In this document: positions 1-6,403 of the stretch, piece by piece
How the letters are laid out: each line of letters opens with the position of its first letter
Position numbering within the stretch: the stretch's first letter is position 1
Source of the DNA: Flavobacteriales bacterium
GTDB lineage: Bacteria > Bacteroidota > Bacteroidia > Flavobacteriales > BACL11
DNA: 6,403 bases
Direction of reading: 5' to 3'
NCBI GenBank assembly: GCA_018675825.1
Contig: JABGXK010000085.1
Location: 1-6,403 of the forward strand
Translations under genes and position numbers: made by a program
The notes under the pieces: model-generated
The model's input: only the letters and a program-made list of their open reading frames with translations
What the model was told of the DNA's origin: nothing
Databases searched by the model: none

Positions 1-916
1 AGCAGATAATATGGCAATTAGTTGTGGTATATTAGATAATAAAATTACTCATGCAGTTACTTCTGCTATTTCTCATCATGCAGTTTTATATCCTTTGGAA
101 AAACTAAGGAATGAAGGAATTATTGATTTGTCATACATTAAGATTGACAGTAATGGAGTAATTGATTTAGTAGATTTAGAAGAAATTTTAAAAATTAGGC
201 CTAGAACTTTTGTCTCAATTATGCATGCTAATAATGAAATTGGAACTATGCAGCCAATTAAAGAAATTGGAGATTTATGCAAAAAATATAATGCAATATT
301 TCATTCAGATACCGTACAAACTATTGCACATTATCCTTTTGATCTGCAAAATCTTAATATTGACTTTATTACTGCATCTGCTCATAAATTTCATGGTCCA
401 AAGGGTGTTGGTTTTATATATATTAATGAAAATATAAAAATAAAACCTTTACTTTTAGGTGGTTCTCAGGAAAGAAATATGAGAGCTGGTACTGAGAATA
501 TTTATGCTATTGCAGGCTTAGAAAAAGCCATGCAATTATCATGTTTTTCAATGCAAAAAGACATGATTTATGTTAAAGGATTAAAACAGTATATGATAAG
601 TCAACTTACTAAGCATATTGATGGAATTAGCTTTAATGCTAATTCTGATAATTTAGATAATAGTTTGTTTAAAGTTTTAAGTGTTGCTTTTCCTGCTACT
701 CCAAACTCAGAAATGTTACTATTTAATCTTGATATCATGGGTGTGTCATGTTCTGGCGGTAGTGCTTGTACTTCTGGTAGTGTAGGAGGATCTCATGTTC
801 TAAATGCTATTTCAGGTGATACTAAAAAACCGAGCGTAAGATTTTCATTTAGTAAGTATAATACAATTCAGGAAATAGATTATACAATTGGAAAGCTTAA
901 TGAAATATTTAACTAA
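1..916 (+). CDS. Cysteine desulfurase (IscS/NifS-like, PLP-dependent), 5'-truncated by the window edge
   Basis: Class V aminotransferase-fold enzyme that removes sulfur from L-cysteine, giving alanine and an enzyme persulfide used for Fe-S cluster assembly or tRNA thiolation; cytosolic. The first ATG (11) is not the true start: the frame is open to the edge and reads A-D-N-M-A-I, the family's 'TEADN.AI' motif, so about 80 N-terminal residues are missing. Numbering from that Met: SHHAV with the PLP-stacking His22; HANNEIG with Asn75; HSDTVQ with Asp100 and Gln103; SAHKFHGPKG with the PLP-binding Lys126 (codon 386-388); QERNMRAGTEN; and GGSACTSGS with the catalytic Cys253 (codon 767-769). The C-terminus VRFSFSKYNT is also typical. 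All catalytic residues visible here are intact. The sequence resembles the 'cysteine desulfurase family protein' common in Bacteroidota more than enterobacterial IscS. It converges on nhaC, and the stop codons overlap. The sulfur acceptor cannot be told from the window. Confidence 0.95.
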   Translation, partial: ADNMAISCGILDNKITHAVTSAISHHAVLYPLEKLRNEGIIDLSYIKIDSNGVIDLVDLEEILKIRPRTFVSIMHANNEIGTMQPIKEIGDLCKKYNAIFHSDTVQTIAHYPFDLQNLNIDFITASAHKFHGPKGVGFIYINENIKIKPLLLGGSQERNMRAGTENIYAIAGLEKAMQLSCFSMQKDMIYVKGLKQYMISQLTKHIDGISFNANSDNLDNSLFKVLSVAFPATPNSEMLLFNLDIMGVSCSGGSACTSGSVGGSHVLNAISGDTKKPSVRFSFSKYNTIQEIDYTIGKLNEIFN

Positions 917-2372
917 TTTTTTTAATTTTAATTTTTAAATACCCATATATTATTGTCATTAATGGACTTATTAAATTAAAAAAGCAGTAAGGAACATAAT
1001 TTAATGGGTCAACCCCTAATGTTGTATGGGAATAAGCTCCACATGTATTCCATGGTATTAGAACTGATGTAACAGATCCACTATCTTCTAATGTTCTACT
1101 TAAATTCTCTGGTGCTAATCTTTTTTCTTTATAGTTTTCTTTAAACATCCTACCTGGAACAACAATACTAAGATATTGATCACATGTCGTTAAATTAAAA
1201 AATATGCATGTTCCAGAAGTTGTTGCAATTAATGACCCAGTATCTTTAGCATATTTCATTATTGAGTTACTAATTTTTTTCAATAATCCACCTGCTTTCA
1301 TAGCTCCTCCAAAGCACATTGCACAAATAACAAGAAAGATTGTGTCTAACATTCCTTTCATTCCCTCACTTGTTAATAGTCCTTTACTAATTTCTAGCTT
1401 ATCTGTATCAATCATGATATCACTAAAAATGGCGGTAATTACTGCATTAAATGATGAATTTATTGAAATAATACTAGATTTACTTATTTCTAAAATAATT
1501 TCAGGTTGAAAAATAATTGCAAATATACCACCTAATAATGTTCCTGCTAAAAGTGCAGGAATAGCTGGTATTTTTTTTATTATTAGAACTAAAACAGCTA
1601 GTGGTACAATAAAAAACTTTAATCCTATAGTATTTATATTAAATTTCTCAGATAACGCTAACATTAAATTGTCAATATTTTTTTGATCTAATTCATCTAT
1701 TCCATCATTAGCACTACCTATATAAAAGAAAATCAATAATGTAATTATAAATGAAGGTATTGTAGTATACATCATATATTTAATATGTACAAAAATATCT
1801 GTACCTGCCATTGCTGCAGCAAGATTTGTAGTGTCTGATAAAGGAGACATTTTATCTCCAAAATATGCTCCTGATATAATAGAACCTGCAACTAAACTCT
1901 GAGAAATTCCTAATACATCTCCAATAGTAATTAATGCTACTCCTATTGTAGCTATTGTTGACCATGAGCTACCTGATGCTATAGATACTATAGCACAAAT
2001 AATACAAGAGGCAAAAAGAAAAATTTCATCATTATCATTAAGTATTTCTAATCCATAATAAATCATTGCAGGTACAATACCGCTAATTAACCATGTTCCT
2101 GTAAGAGCTCCAATAAGTAATAAAATAATAATTGCTGAAGATGTTGATCTGATACCTATGCTGATTTCCTTTAAAATATTTTTCCATTTACTACCATTAT
2201 AAATACTAATTAGGATAGCAACTGAAGTTGCAAGTAGTAGAGCTTTTTGATTTGCTAAGTTTATCGATTCAGATTCACTAAAAAAGAAGATGTTACAAGC
2301 AATTAATCCTATTAGTGTAAATAATGGAAAGAAAGCTATAATTAAAGGTATTTCTTTATTTACTTTAATAAT
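909..2372 (-). CDS. nhaC: Na+/H+ antiporter, NhaC family, start codon non-canonical or lost
   Basis: Inner-membrane antiporter exchanging cytoplasmic Na+ for external H+, used for pH and sodium homeostasis. From the first ATG (2066) only 385 residues are encoded, but the frame stays open upstream to a TAA at 2378-2376. This extra part reads as NhaC sequence: a hydrophobic helix (IPLIIAFFPLFTLIGLIA), a second helix, then IIILLLIGALTGTWLISG running directly into VPAMIYYGLEIL. Starting at ATT 2372 gives about 487 residues, the usual family length. No ATG, GTG or TTG occurs in frame between the stop and 2066; the nearest candidates are ATT at 2372 and 2369. Hallmark motifs are intact: ISGAYFGDKMSPLSDTTNLA (about residues 165-184) and LSRTLEDSG..TS.LIPWNTCGAY (about 424-447). 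It lies about 13 bases after wzc and is probably co-transcribed with it. The family call is firm; the start and whether the gene is functional are uncertain. Confidence 0.88.
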   Translation of the reverse strand: MIKVNKEIPLIIAFFPLFTLIGLIACNIFFFSESESINLANQKALLLATSVAILISIYNGSKWKNILKEISIGIRSTSSAIIILLLIGALTGTWLISGIVPAMIYYGLEILNDNDEIFLFASCIICAIVSIASGSSWSTIATIGVALITIGDVLGISQSLVAGSIISGAYFGDKMSPLSDTTNLAAAMAGTDIFVHIKYMMYTTIPSFIITLLIFFYIGSANDGIDELDQKNIDNLMLALSEKFNINTIGLKFFIVPLAVLVLIIKKIPAIPALLAGTLLGGIFAIIFQPEIILEISKSSIISINSSFNAVITAIFSDIMIDTDKLEISKGLLTSEGMKGMLDTIFLVICAMCFGGAMKAGGLLKKISNSIMKYAKDTGSLIATTSGTCIFFNLTTCDQYLSIVVPGRMFKENYKEKRLAPENLSRTLEDSGSVTSVLIPWNTCGAYSHTTLGVDPLNYVPYCFFNLISPLMTIIYGYLKIKIKKIS

Positions 2373-2385
2373 GGTTTATTTATAA

Positions 2386-4803
2386 TTATGATTTTTTATC
2401 ATCTTCATAATACCCATAACCACCTCCATACCCATACCCATACCCATATCCATAACCGTAGCCATATCCATAGTTACCCATGTCATTTTTATAGTCATTA
2501 ATAATAATTTGTAGATTTTCTACTTGTTTATTATTATATAAAGAATTCACAACAGATAATGCTTGATATTTCGTGTAGTTATGTCTTACAACATATAGAT
2601 TTATATCTGCATTTTTCATTAATATAACACCATCTGTAACTAATCCTATAGGAGGAGTATCAATAATTACATAATCGTATTTTTTATTTAGTTCCTTAAT
2701 TAGGTCTTTCATTTTACTACTGTCAAGTAATTCTGCAGGATTTGGTGGGGTAGGTCCTGAGAAAATGATATCTAAATGTTCTATTTCTGTTTTGTTAATT
2801 ATTTCTTTTAAAGTTGATTTATGTATAAGGTAGTTACTTAATCCGCTTTTGCTTTCAGATTTAAATTCTAGTTCTAGTTTAGGCTTTCTTAAATCGGCAC
2901 CTATTAAAACTGTTTTATGTCCTGATAATGCAAAAATAGATGCTAGATTCATAGAACAAAAAGTCTTTCCTTCACCACCAATTGAAGAACTTACAGTAAT
3001 GATTTTTTTAGTTTTATCTACAGCTAAATATTGAATATTAGTTCTAAGTGATCTGAAAGATTCAGAAATTACTGATTTAGAATTTTTTGGTACTATTAGA
3101 CTTGTTAATTTATCACTATGTCCAATTAAACCTAAAATAGGGATTTTTGAATGTATTAGTAAGTCTTTTTTGCTTCTAATAGTATTATTGAAGAATTCTT
3201 TAAGAGATATAAATAAAACAGGTAATAATATTCCAAGTATTAGGCAAAAAAAGTAAGTTACAGTAGTTTTTGGGCTTACAGGTAGCTCACTGTCTAACCT
3301 AGCATAATCTATGACCTTATGATCCGATTCTGTACCAGCTTTTGCAAGTGATGCTTCATATTTTTTATTTTGTAAATAGACAGAGGTTTGTTCATTATAT
3401 AGATATTGTCTTTTAAGAATTATATACTCTTTTTGGTTACTAGGTAATGTATTAATACTTTTTGTGAAATCAGATTGTCTTCTTATTAAATCATTCTCAT
3501 ATATCTTTGTTGTTTCTATTAGGTTTTTTAAGTTTTCAATTGTTGTTTCTTTATTATGTGATATCTGAGATAATAATGAAATATAGTTTGGGTTCTTTTT
3601 TGTTGTGGTTAATTCTAGATCTCTTTTTTTAGCTAATAGCTGTAATAATTGACTAATTAATGTATTAAGTTCAGGATTCGTTATACCGATTGATGAGGGA
3701 GAGACAATACTATTAGGGTCTGTATTTTCAGAAATATAATTTAATAATGATCTATAATATTTTATATTAACTGACTGTTCAGCTATGGAATTATCTATTT
3801 TTTGTTTTTGAAAAAAAGCACCATACTCTTCTTCTATATTTTCTATATTAGGGTTACTTCTTTTAAATTGCTCAATATTATTTTCTATTAATATTAATGA
3901 ATCTTTAATAATACTTAGTTGTTTATCAATAAAATCAATAGTATTAATTGCCATATTGTTTTTATCATTCAATCCATTACTTATATATTTTTCAGTAAGT
4001 TTATTTAAGAAATCAATGTTTTTACCAGGATTCTCTCCAACAATTTTAAGCTTTAATACAGATGTTTCTTTATTTATTGGATTAATTGATACCCCTTCAA
4101 TAAAACTTCCAACGATTTTCGCTCTTTGGTGAAGTTTAAAAGATAGTTCTTTATTGTTTTCTAATATATCTTCAATATTGAATGATTTTGTTTTATTTAT
4201 CTTAAATGAGAAGAATTCAGTTTTAATTTCTTCATTAAATAGAAACTCTTCATCTATTTCTATATTTGCTGACATATTTTTATTTAACCTGTCAGTTTGA
4301 AGATTATATGCATACTTATCATCTATTGAACAGGTTAAGTTGAATGATTTTTTGTCAATTACTTTTACTCTAAATTCATTATTAGTTATTTGGTAATGAT
4401 TAGAATCAACTTTCACAATAAATGGAGTATTTTGAAATAATTCATTGCTTTGAAGGAAACCATGCTGATAGTATGAAACTCCTAGGGCCAAATCATTTAC
4501 AACTTGGTTAAGTAATGAAAATGATTTTAGTAAAACTATCTCATTATTAATATTTGTTTTTCCACTAAAAAGTTCCATTCCTTCAAGTATATTTTCTGCT
4601 CCAAGTTGAGTGTTATTGTCGTCTCTTATAAGTAAAGTGCTTGAAACGCTGTATGTAGGCGTTGTATATCTATTATATGCGAATGCAATGAGGATAAATA
4701 AAATTATTGAAACAAGAAAATAGTACCAATGATTATAGTATCTAAATAAAAGATTTTTTAAATCTATTTTTTCTTCTTGTATTGGATTTTCTTCAGTATT
4801 CAT
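2386..4803 (-). CDS. wzc: Wzc-like polysaccharide co-polymerase with C-terminal BY-kinase domain
   Basis: Inner-membrane protein that controls chain length and drives export of capsule or exopolysaccharide, working with the outer-membrane channel Wza. Domain order in 805 residues: cytoplasmic N-tail; TM1 about 26-43; periplasmic Wzz region from about 44; long helical/coiled-coil stretch about 285-480; GNVR-type segment about 455-515 (starting TLPSNQKEY); TM2 about 515-534; cytoplasmic tyrosine kinase about 560-775. Kinase motifs seen: E581-x2-R-x2-R587 (oligomer interface), Walker A SSSIGGEGKT with Lys613, Walker A' VLIGADLRKP with Asp637, Walker B YVIIDTPP with Asp715. In Walker A' the first Asp of the proteobacterial DxD pattern is Gly635. 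The tail 778-799 carries 11 tyrosines, the expected autophosphorylation cluster, as a Gly-Tyr repeat. The ATG follows the wza stop by two bases (TAA-TA-ATG), which implies translational coupling. No Wzb-type phosphatase gene is nearby. Confidence 0.95.
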   Translation of the reverse strand: MNTEENPIQEEKIDLKNLLFRYYNHWYYFLVSIILFILIAFAYNRYTTPTYSVSSTLLIRDDNNTQLGAENILEGMELFSGKTNINNEIVLLKSFSLLNQVVNDLALGVSYYQHGFLQSNELFQNTPFIVKVDSNHYQITNNEFRVKVIDKKSFNLTCSIDDKYAYNLQTDRLNKNMSANIEIDEEFLFNEEIKTEFFSFKINKTKSFNIEDILENNKELSFKLHQRAKIVGSFIEGVSINPINKETSVLKLKIVGENPGKNIDFLNKLTEKYISNGLNDKNNMAINTIDFIDKQLSIIKDSLILIENNIEQFKRSNPNIENIEEEYGAFFQKQKIDNSIAEQSVNIKYYRSLLNYISENTDPNSIVSPSSIGITNPELNTLISQLLQLLAKKRDLELTTTKKNPNYISLLSQISHNKETTIENLKNLIETTKIYENDLIRRQSDFTKSINTLPSNQKEYIILKRQYLYNEQTSVYLQNKKYEASLAKAGTESDHKVIDYARLDSELPVSPKTTVTYFFCLILGILLPVLFISLKEFFNNTIRSKKDLLIHSKIPILGLIGHSDKLTSLIVPKNSKSVISESFRSLRTNIQYLAVDKTKKIITVSSSIGGEGKTFCSMNLASIFALSGHKTVLIGADLRKPKLELEFKSESKSGLSNYLIHKSTLKEIINKTEIEHLDIIFSGPTPPNPAELLDSSKMKDLIKELNKKYDYVIIDTPPIGLVTDGVILMKNADINLYVVRHNYTKYQALSVVNSLYNNKQVENLQIIINDYKNDMGNYGYGYGYGYGYGYGYGGGYGYYEDDKKS
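2425..2472 (-). repeat. Tandem hexanucleotide repeat (8 units, TATGGN) encoding the Tyr-Gly tail of Wzc
   Basis: Read on the minus strand, eight consecutive hexamers run TATGGA, TATGGC, TACGGT, TATGGA, TATGGG, TATGGG, TATGGG, TATGGA and encode Tyr-Gly eight times (residues 778-793). Three units next to each other are identical. A GGTGGT break and one more TATGGG follow, then two Tyr codons. Because the unit is six bases, gain or loss of copies keeps the reading frame and changes only the number of tyrosines. Synonymous differences between other units suggest the array is partly stabilised or selected at protein level. Confidence 0.9.
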
Positions 4804-4805
4804 TA

Positions 4806-5588
4806 TTAATCTCTTGTAAAGTTTAAGATAGCATTAAATAATACTGCAAATGTTGTTAGACTAGATAATAGAATCTGCGACTGTGATTTTTTTAAGCCTT
4901 TAAATTTTAGAGGTTGTACATATACCAAGTCTTTATTATTTAAATAGTAAAAGTTTGAGTTTAGAATCTTGCTTTCTGTAAGATCAAAAAAGTATATTTT
5001 CTTTTTATTATTACTAGACCTTACAATCTTAATTTTTCTAAGATTACCATAATCGTTTATATCACCCGCCATTGCAAGGGCATCAAAAATTGTAAGATTC
5101 TCTTTGTAAACAGGAAATGTACCTGGATTATTAACTTCACCTAAAACAGTGACTTCAAAGTTAGCAAGTTTAACAATAACAAATGGATCAATAATATACT
5201 CTTTAGCCATATTTACAATAGTTATTTTTGCCTCTTCTAATGTTTGGTTTACTATATTTATATATCCAACATTAGGCAGATCTATTGTTCCTTCTTGACT
5301 AACTGTAAAACCATTTAAATAAAGGTTTGCAGCTGTTGTAGTTGTATTAGCATTATTCGTATTTGTTTCTACATTAAACATTTTATTTGATTCTTCATTT
5401 CTGCTAATAACTTTAATCATAAGAATATCTCCTATCTCAATTCGGTGTTTTGGTGGAATTGGAGATATATCCCATCCTTCACTTGAAATATTATGCATAT
5501 ATGTAATTTTACTAACTGGTGTACACCCATAAAACAATGAGCCAACTATTAGTAAAATGAATATTAGAAGATAATTATATTTATTCAT
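4806..5588 (-). CDS. wza: Wza-like polysaccharide export outer-membrane lipoprotein
   Basis: Outer-membrane partner of Wzc that forms the periplasm-spanning channel for capsule or exopolysaccharide export. The 260-residue product starts with a lipoprotein signal peptide: charged MNKYNY, a hydrophobic core, then LFYGC with lipidated Cys22. A Poly_export domain spans about 48-140 (HRIEIGDILMIKV ... EGTIDLPNVGYI ... YIIDPFVIVK), broken by an Asn/Thr-rich insert at about 73-88. One SLBB domain follows from about 144 (FEVTVLGEVNNPGTFPV ... LTIFDALAMAGDI). A hydrophobic stretch at about 238-256 is the probable outer-membrane helix. It is shorter than enterobacterial Wza (about 380 residues), with one clear SLBB domain rather than two, which is usual in Bacteroidota. 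It is coupled to wzc downstream and has a promoter-like box just upstream. The symbol is assigned by family and context; the exported polymer is unknown. Confidence 0.92.
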   Translation of the reverse strand: MNKYNYLLIFILLIVGSLFYGCTPVSKITYMHNISSEGWDISPIPPKHRIEIGDILMIKVISRNEESNKMFNVETNTNNANTTTTAANLYLNGFTVSQEGTIDLPNVGYINIVNQTLEEAKITIVNMAKEYIIDPFVIVKLANFEVTVLGEVNNPGTFPVYKENLTIFDALAMAGDINDYGNLRKIKIVRSSNNKKKIYFFDLTESKILNSNFYYLNNKDLVYVQPLKFKGLKKSQSQILLSSLTTFAVLFNAILNFTRD

Positions 5589-5601
5589 GTATAATTTTTC
5601 G

Positions 5602-5609
5602 CAAAGATA
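5602..5609 (-). promoter_or_regulatory. Putative Bacteroidota-type -7 promoter box (TATCTTTG) for wza-wzc
   Basis: The 33-base gap between maf and wza contains TATCTTTG followed by CG on the minus strand, a full match to the Bacteroidota -7 consensus TAnnTTTG. It ends 13 bases before the wza ATG, so transcription would start only a few bases upstream of the gene and leave a very short leader. The matching -33 element is weak: about 20 bases upstream there is only GTTT, inside the end of maf, not a clean TTTG. The box suggests that wza-wzc can be transcribed independently of maf. Confidence 0.5.
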
Positions 5610-5621
5610 ATAAAAGAAATC

Positions 5622-6203
5622 CTATATAAACTTATTGAGTTCTTGATATACTTGTGAAGATGGTAAGCCAACTACATTTGTATATGATCCTTTAATTTTT
5701 TTAACACCAATTAATCCAATCCACTCTTGTATTCCATATGAGCCAGCTTTGTCATAAGGGTTAAATTGCTTTATGTAATAATCTATATCATTATCGTTTA
5801 AGTTATTGAATGTTACTTCTGTTATATTACTAAACGTGTGTTCTTTATTTTGACTTCTGATACAAACTCCGGTAATAACTTGATGTGTATTATTTGATAG
5901 TTTTTCTAGTATTTTTTTAGCATCTAAACTATTTTTTGGTTTGGTGATTATTTTATCCTTATAAATCACTACTGTATCTGCTGTTATTAAGATTTCCTTT
6001 TCTTTTAGATCTTTACTTAAAGAATTAGATTTTTTCTGAGCTAGAAAAACTGGAATCTCTATTATATTAATATCAGATGTAATACTTTCATCTATATTTG
6101 ATGCTCTAACTTCTACCTTGATATTCATTTTCTCTAGAATTTTTTTCCTTCTTGAGGAATTTGATCCCAAAACAATAGTGTATTTGTCTAATTTATTAAG
6201 CAT
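5622..6203 (-). CDS. maf: Maf/YhdE-type nucleoside triphosphate pyrophosphatase
   Basis: Cytosolic house-cleaning enzyme of the Maf/Ham1 superfamily; the YhdE branch hydrolyses dTTP, UTP and modified pyrimidine nucleotides to monophosphate and pyrophosphate, and the family has also been linked to septum inhibition. The 193-residue length is normal. Visible motifs: VLGSNSSRRKKIL (residues 11-23; equivalent of LASxSPRRxxLL), ITADTVV with catalytic-region Asp76, ITKP with Lys88, THQVITGV (106-113), TEVTF (128-132), DKAGSYGIQ (151-159) and GSYTNVVGLP (172-181). The Asp-Lys-Ala-Gly-x-Tyr-Gly-Ile-Gln signature fits the YhdE group, not the YceF m7GTP group. The ATG lies 8 bases after the upstream gene's stop, so the two are probably one operon. 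The substrate preference is inferred from family only. Confidence 0.93.
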   Translation of the reverse strand: MLNKLDKYTIVLGSNSSRRKKILEKMNIKVEVRASNIDESITSDINIIEIPVFLAQKKSNSLSKDLKEKEILITADTVVIYKDKIITKPKNSLDAKKILEKLSNNTHQVITGVCIRSQNKEHTFSNITEVTFNNLNDNDIDYYIKQFNPYDKAGSYGIQEWIGLIGVKKIKGSYTNVVGLPSSQVYQELNKFI

Positions 6204-6211
6204 TAAAATAT

Positions 6212-6403
6212 TTATTGGTTATATGTAAAAAAAGCTATTGATAGAATTCCAGCGATCATAATTAATTTAGCAAACTTACTTAAGAATGAGAAATTTTCTT
6301 TGCTGTGTGATATGCAACATTTTACTATATAAAATAATAGTAATATTTGTAATAAAAAAGTATATAAGGTTGAATTTTTATCTGTTCCCCAAAAAAATAA
6401 TTC
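6212..6403 (-). CDS. C-terminal end of a membrane protein, probably UbiA-family prenyltransferase (partial)
   Basis: A frame open from the window edge runs 63 codons to TAA at 6214-6212. The product end has a hydrophobic helix (LYTFLLQILLLFYIV), a short polar loop (KCCISHSKENFSFLSKF) and a final helix ending AKLIMIAGILSIAFF then TYNQ. This two-helix finish, and especially KLIM..GILS, recalls the C-terminus of the UbiA-type geranylgeranylglycerol-phosphate geranylgeranyltransferase-like proteins that often sit directly upstream of maf in flavobacteria. The catalytic Asp-rich motifs would lie outside the window, so the function rests on the tail and gene order, from memory and without a search. 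The coding status is well supported by the open frame, the helix pattern and the 8-base spacing to maf. The true start is beyond the right edge. Confidence 0.55.
   Translation of the reverse strand, partial: ELFFWGTDKNSTLYTFLLQILLLFYIVKCCISHSKENFSFLSKFAKLIMIAGILSIAFFTYNQ

Noticed and set aside
11..13. ATG at 11 as the real start of the cysteine desulfurase
   Set aside because: The codons before it encode Ala-Asp-Asn, part of the conserved TEADN motif, and the family needs about 80 more N-terminal residues, so this Met is internal.
76..437. Two short open frames (76-282 minus, 210-437 plus) within the cysteine desulfurase
   Set aside because: Both overlap the catalytic core coding region in other frames and show only the composition expected of out-of-frame AT-rich sequence.
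900..950. Possible bidirectional terminator with T-runs after the cysteine desulfurase stop
   Set aside because: The T-rich stretch 917-937 is not preceded by a stable stem; the only palindrome (AAATATTT) is too weak, and T-runs are common throughout this AT-rich window.
1204..1509. Plus-strand open frame of 101 codons opposite nhaC
   Set aside because: It lies wholly antisense to a well-conserved NhaC segment and its sequence resembles no known protein; it is a shadow of the real gene.
909..2378. nhaC as a frameshifted pseudogene
   Set aside because: The frame is open and family-like over its full length to the upstream stop, with all hallmark motifs intact; only the start codon is in doubt, so pseudogene status is not supported.
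2849..3034. Plus-strand open frame of 61 codons opposite the Wzc kinase domain
   Set aside because: It is antisense to the Walker A/A' coding region, with no recognisable features.

Overview
The window is strongly AT-rich and densely coding. It most likely comes from a Bacteroidota genome, probably a flavobacterium. This rests on the style of the proteins (cysteine desulfurase, Wza and Wzc variants typical of that phylum), the lack of clear Shine-Dalgarno sequences, a TAnnTTTG-type promoter box ahead of wza, and the gene order membrane protein (probable UbiA prenyltransferase) - maf. No rRNA, tRNA, CRISPR array, insertion sequence or phage gene was seen, and no gene-free stretch exceeds about 35 bases.

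Layout: positions 1-916 (+) hold the 3' part of a PLP-dependent cysteine desulfurase whose first ~80 residues lie outside the window. All other genes are on the minus strand and read from the right edge leftwards: the last 63 codons of a membrane protein (6403-6212, probable UbiA-family prenyltransferase), a YhdE-type Maf nucleotide pyrophosphatase (6203-5622), a Wza-like outer-membrane export lipoprotein (5588-4806), a Wzc-like polysaccharide co-polymerase/BY-kinase (4803-2386) and an NhaC-type Na+/H+ antiporter (about 2372-909). The antiporter and the cysteine desulfurase meet tail to tail and overlap by 8 bases.

How the genes work together: Wza and Wzc form the envelope-spanning part of a Wzx/Wzy-type capsule or exopolysaccharide export machine. 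Two bases separate them, so they are surely co-transcribed, probably from the promoter-like box at 5602-5609. No glycosyltransferase, flippase, polymerase or Wzb-type phosphatase is present here, so the rest of that pathway must be encoded elsewhere. Maf and the prenyltransferase-like gene are housekeeping neighbours; NhaC is a separate ion-homeostasis function that follows wzc closely.

The most notable points are: (1) nhaC has no ATG, GTG or TTG start for its family-conserved N-terminal ~100 residues, so a start-codon search reports a truncated 385-residue protein; initiation at ATT, a lost start codon or a sequence error are the options. (2) The Wzc tyrosine tail is a near-perfect Gly-Tyr repeat encoded by a tandem hexamer that could change length without shifting the frame. 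I found no evidence for a wholly new biological system.
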